Positions 61,903 through 64,000 of a stretch of 64,000 nucleotides of DNA are shown in pieces. The stretch spans positions 186,001-250,000 of the forward strand of contig NZ_JACHBW010000002.1 in NCBI RefSeq assembly GCF_014200455.1. Reading direction: 5' to 3'. Position numbers and translations under genes: made by a program. How positions within the stretch are numbered: the stretch's first letter is position 1; each line of letters begins with the position of its first letter. The notes under the pieces were generated by a model, which saw nothing but the letters and a program-made list of their open reading frames with translations, made no database searches and was not told where the DNA came from. Origin of the DNA: Paraburkholderia bannensis (GTDB lineage Bacteria; Pseudomonadota; Gammaproteobacteria; Burkholderiales; Burkholderiaceae).

Positions 61903-62901
61903 ATGAGCCATTCCCTTCGCGTGATTTTTGCCGGTACGCCGGAATTCGCCGCCGCCGCGCTTGCCGCGATCCACGAGGCGGGCTTTCCCGTGCCGCTCGT
62001 GCTGACCCAGCCCGACCGTCCAGCCGGGCGCGGGATGAAGCTCCAGGCGAGCCCCGTCAAACGCTACGCCGAAGAGCATGGCATTCCCGTCGCGCAGCCC
62101 ACGTCGCTGCGCCGCGCGGGCAAATACCCCGAAGAGGCCGCCGCCGCGCTCGACCTGCTGAACGCCACGCCGCACGATGTGATGGTGGTCGCCGCTTACG
62201 GGCTGATCCTGCCGCAGGAAGTGCTCGACATCGCGCCGTCGGGCTGCATCAACATCCACGCGTCGATCCTGCCGCGCTGGCGCGGCGCTGCGCCGATTCA
62301 CCGCGCGATCGAAGCGGGCGACGTGGAAACCGGCATCACGCTCATGCAGATGGACGCGGGTCTCGACACCGGCCCGATGATCTCGGAAGTGCGCACGCCC
62401 ATCACGCCCACCGACACGACCGCGACGCTGCACGACCGCCTCGCGAAGCTGGGCGCGCAGCTGGTGGTGGACTGGCTGACGCAGCTTGAACGCACGGGCC
62501 AGTTGCCGATCACGCCGCAGCCTTCCGAAGGCGTCACGTACGCGGAAAAGATCGGCAAGCAGGAAGCCGCGCTCGATTTCCGTCGCCCGGCTCAGGCGCT
62601 GGCGCGCCAGGTTCGCGCCTTCGACCCGTTCCCGGGCGGCGCGGCCACGCTGGACGGCGCGCTTATCAAGCTGTGGGCCGCTGAAGTCGCGCAGGACGTG
62701 AACGTGCCCGCGAGCAGCGAGCCGGGCCAGATTCTCGATGTCTCGGCTGCCGGGGTGGTAGTGGCCTGCGGCGAGGGCGCGCTGCGCTTCACGCAGCTGC
62801 AAAAGCCGGGCGGCAAGCGCCTGCCCGCGCGCGAGTTCCTCGCCGGGATGCCGCTTGCTGCCGGTCAGCGCTTCGCGCTTAACGATTCCCCCGCGGCTTA
62901 A
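61903..62901 (+). CDS. fmt: Methionyl-tRNA formyltransferase
   Basis: Transfers a formyl group from 10-formyl-tetrahydrofolate to initiator Met-tRNA. The 332-residue protein has [12 protein letters not shown] at the start, the catalytic Asn/His region [17 protein letters not shown] (near 108-124) and the essential Asp in [10 protein letters not shown]. An OB-like C-terminal domain follows. The ATG at 61903 is preferred to an in-frame TTG at 61891. It completes the def-fmt pair. Confidence 0.96.
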   Translation: MSHSLRVIFAGTPEFAAAALAAIHEAGFPVPLVLTQPDRPAGRGMKLQASPVKRYAEEHGIPVAQPTSLRRAGKYPEEAAAALDLLNATPHDVMVVAAYGLILPQEVLDIAPSGCINIHASILPRWRGAAPIHRAIEAGDVETGITLMQMDAGLDTGPMISEVRTPITPTDTTATLHDRLAKLGAQLVVDWLTQLERTGQLPITPQPSEGVTYAEKIGKQEAALDFRRPAQALARQVRAFDPFPGGAATLDGALIKLWAAEVAQDVNVPASSEPGQILDVSAAGVVVACGEGALRFTQLQKPGGKRLPAREFLAGMPLAAGQRFALNDSPAA

Positions 62902-62912
62902 GAGAGAACGTC

Positions 62913-63554
62913 ATGCTCGGCATCACCCAGTTCGGCTTCTTTCTCGTCGCCGTCCTTCTTCTGAACGTCACGCCGGGCCCGGATACGGCTTACATCGTGG
63001 GCCGCAGCGTCGCGCAAGGCCGCAGCGCCGGGCTGGTATCGGCGCTCGGCATCTCGGCGGGCTGCTGCGTGCATGCGCTGGCCTGCGCGTTCGGGCTGAC
63101 CGCGCTGCTGGCTGCCTCGGCCACCGCGTTCACCGTCATCAAGCTGGTGGGTGCGTGCTATCTCGTCTATCTGGGCGTACGGCTGATCTTCGCGAAACAG
63201 ACGCCCTCCGACGAAGCAGCGAGGCCCGCGGCTGCCGTCCAGCCGCGCCCGCTGCGCCAGTTGTTCCTCTCGGGCTTCTGGACCAATGTGCTGAACCCCA
63301 AGGTGGTGCTGTTCTTCGTGTCGTTCTTCCCGCAGTTCGTCGCCGTGACGAGTGCGCACAAGATTCTGGCGTTTCTGGCGCTCGGCGCGGTATTCGTGCT
63401 GATGAGCACGGTGTGGAACAGCCTCGTCGCGTGGATCGCGGGCAGCGTCACCGCGCGCTTTTCGGGCAAGCCGGGCGTCAAGAAGTGGCTCGACCGCACC
63501 GTTGGTTCGGCATTCGTGGGTCTGGGCGTGCGTCTCGCGACAACGGTGCGCTGA
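62913..63554 (+). CDS. LysE/RhtB-family exporter
   Basis: A 213-residue, six-helix inner-membrane exporter. Signature regions are LNVTPGPDTAYIVGRSVAQGR (near residues 17-37) and WTNVLNPKVVLFFVSFFPQFV (near 124). It starts 11 bases after fmt behind GAGAG, so it may share the def-fmt transcript. The substrate is unknown; the other LysE protein in this window (25089) is only a distant relative. Confidence 0.9.
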   Translation: MLGITQFGFFLVAVLLLNVTPGPDTAYIVGRSVAQGRSAGLVSALGISAGCCVHALACAFGLTALLAASATAFTVIKLVGACYLVYLGVRLIFAKQTPSDEAARPAAAVQPRPLRQLFLSGFWTNVLNPKVVLFFVSFFPQFVAVTSAHKILAFLALGAVFVLMSTVWNSLVAWIAGSVTARFSGKPGVKKWLDRTVGSAFVGLGVRLATTVR

Positions 63555-63556
63555 GA

Positions 63557-63581
63557 TTGAATTTTTCCGAACCGCCCATAT
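63557..63581 (+). promoter_or_regulatory. Candidate heat-shock (sigma-32) promoter of htpX
   Basis: TTGAA at 63557-63561 and GCCCATAT at 63574-63581 resemble the sigma-32 consensus CTTGAAA-N11-16-CCCCATnT, with acceptable spacing. The ATG of htpX is about 100 bases downstream. Confidence 0.45.
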
Positions 63582-63602
63582 CTAACAAATCGCTTACAAT
63601 GC

Positions 63603-63638
63603 GCTCGCCGTCGCTGGGACAAATCCCGAGCGGCGAGC
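63603..63638 (+). other. Stem-loop in the htpX leader
   Basis: GCTCGCCG (63603-63610) pairs with CGGCGAGC (63631-63638), with an inner GGGA-CAAA-TCCC helix. No T tract follows, so it is probably a leader structure rather than a terminator. Confidence 0.45.
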
Positions 63639-63684
63639 AATTCGACGACCGATTCGTTATTTGATGGGTGAAGGAGCACAGAAC

Positions 63685-64000
63685 ATGTTCAACTGGGTCA
63701 AAACCGCGATGTTGATGGCCGCGATTACGGCCCTTTTCATCGTCATCGGCGGCATGATTGGCGGGCGCAGCGGCATGATGCTGGCGCTGCTGATCGCGCT
63801 TGGCATGAACTTCTTTTCGTACTGGTTTTCGGACAAGATGGTCCTGCGCATGTACAACGCGCAGGAAGTCGATGAAACCACCGCGCCGCAGTTCTACCGC
63901 ATGGTCCGCGAACTGGCCACGCGCGCGAACCTTCCGATGCCGCGCGTCTACCTGATCAACGAAGACGCGCCCAACGCGTTCGCCACCGGCCGCAATCCCG
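63685..64000 (+). CDS. htpX: Membrane metalloprotease HtpX (truncated by window end)
   Basis: The first 105 residues of an M48-family inner-membrane zinc protease that degrades misfolded membrane proteins. They show the two N-terminal helices ([50 protein letters not shown]) and [18 protein letters not shown]. The HExxH zinc motif lies beyond the window. AAGGAG precedes the ATG. A sigma-32-like promoter upstream fits a heat-shock role. Confidence 0.92.
   Translation, partial: MFNWVKTAMLMAAITALFIVIGGMIGGRSGMMLALLIALGMNFFSYWFSDKMVLRMYNAQEVDETTAPQFYRMVRELATRANLPMPRVYLINEDAPNAFATGRNP

Overview
This 64 kb window is a GC-rich chromosomal segment from a betaproteobacterium, most likely Burkholderiaceae (Burkholderia / Paraburkholderia / Caballeronia). 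The basis is the type II secretion cluster with an inverted short gspC, the order rpmH-rnpA-yidD-yidC beside dnaA-dnaN-gyrB, a YaeQ gene, and codon use rich in G/C third positions. No database search was run; names rest on motifs, length and context.

Region by region. (1) 0.3-12.2 kb: a complete general secretion (T2SS) cluster gspDEF, inverted gspC, then gspGHIJKLMN. (2) 12.3-17.0 kb: an outer-membrane efflux lipoprotein, a MarR regulator and a DHA2/EmrB-type drug exporter; near-identical 12-bp palindromes precede the regulator and the exporter. (3) 17.0-28.9 kb: envelope lipoproteins, gshA, an ada-alkA alkylation-repair pair in which alkA carries an in-frame stop, a VOC-fold enzyme, YaeQ, a LysE exporter, an HtrA-like protease without a signal peptide, and several small proteins. 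A strong promoter plus terminator at about 23.06-23.16 kb outlines a likely ~60 nt small RNA with two copies of a C/U-rich motif. (4) 29.2-40.3 kb: the conserved replication/translation core mnmE, an orphan HTH regulator, yidC, yidD, rnpA, rpmH, then divergently dnaA, dnaN, gyrB. (5) 40.4-46.6 kb: a SWIM zinc-finger protein, an AT-rich DnaA-box cluster at 42.3-42.5 kb (possible replication origin), a GyrI-like protein, a DUF779 + aldehyde dehydrogenase pair with a sigma-54-type promoter and upstream inverted repeat, and small proteins. (6) 46.65-49.75 kb: a low-GC 3.0 kb island bounded by an intact tRNA-Lys(CTT) and a 54-nt imperfect copy of its 3' end and terminator; it carries a PAAR-type spike protein, a membrane-anchored protein of unknown function and two decayed genes, suggesting a remnant type VI secretion effector cassette. 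(7) 50.0-64.0 kb: a hotdog thioesterase, a patatin-like protein, a 2-hydroxyacid dehydrogenase, GTP-dependent PEP carboxykinase, a LysR regulator, topoisomerase III with a basic tail, a thioredoxin-like protein, dprA, def, fmt, a second LysE exporter and the start of htpX.

Functional links. The gsp genes form one export machine; rpmH/rnpA/yidD/yidC connect ribosome, tRNA processing and membrane insertion; dnaA/dnaN/gyrB serve replication; def/fmt are the formyl-methionine pair. The least ordinary parts are the tRNA-Lys island, the oriC-like region away from dnaA, the candidate small RNA, the sigma-54 aldehyde dehydrogenase promoter and the interrupted alkA.
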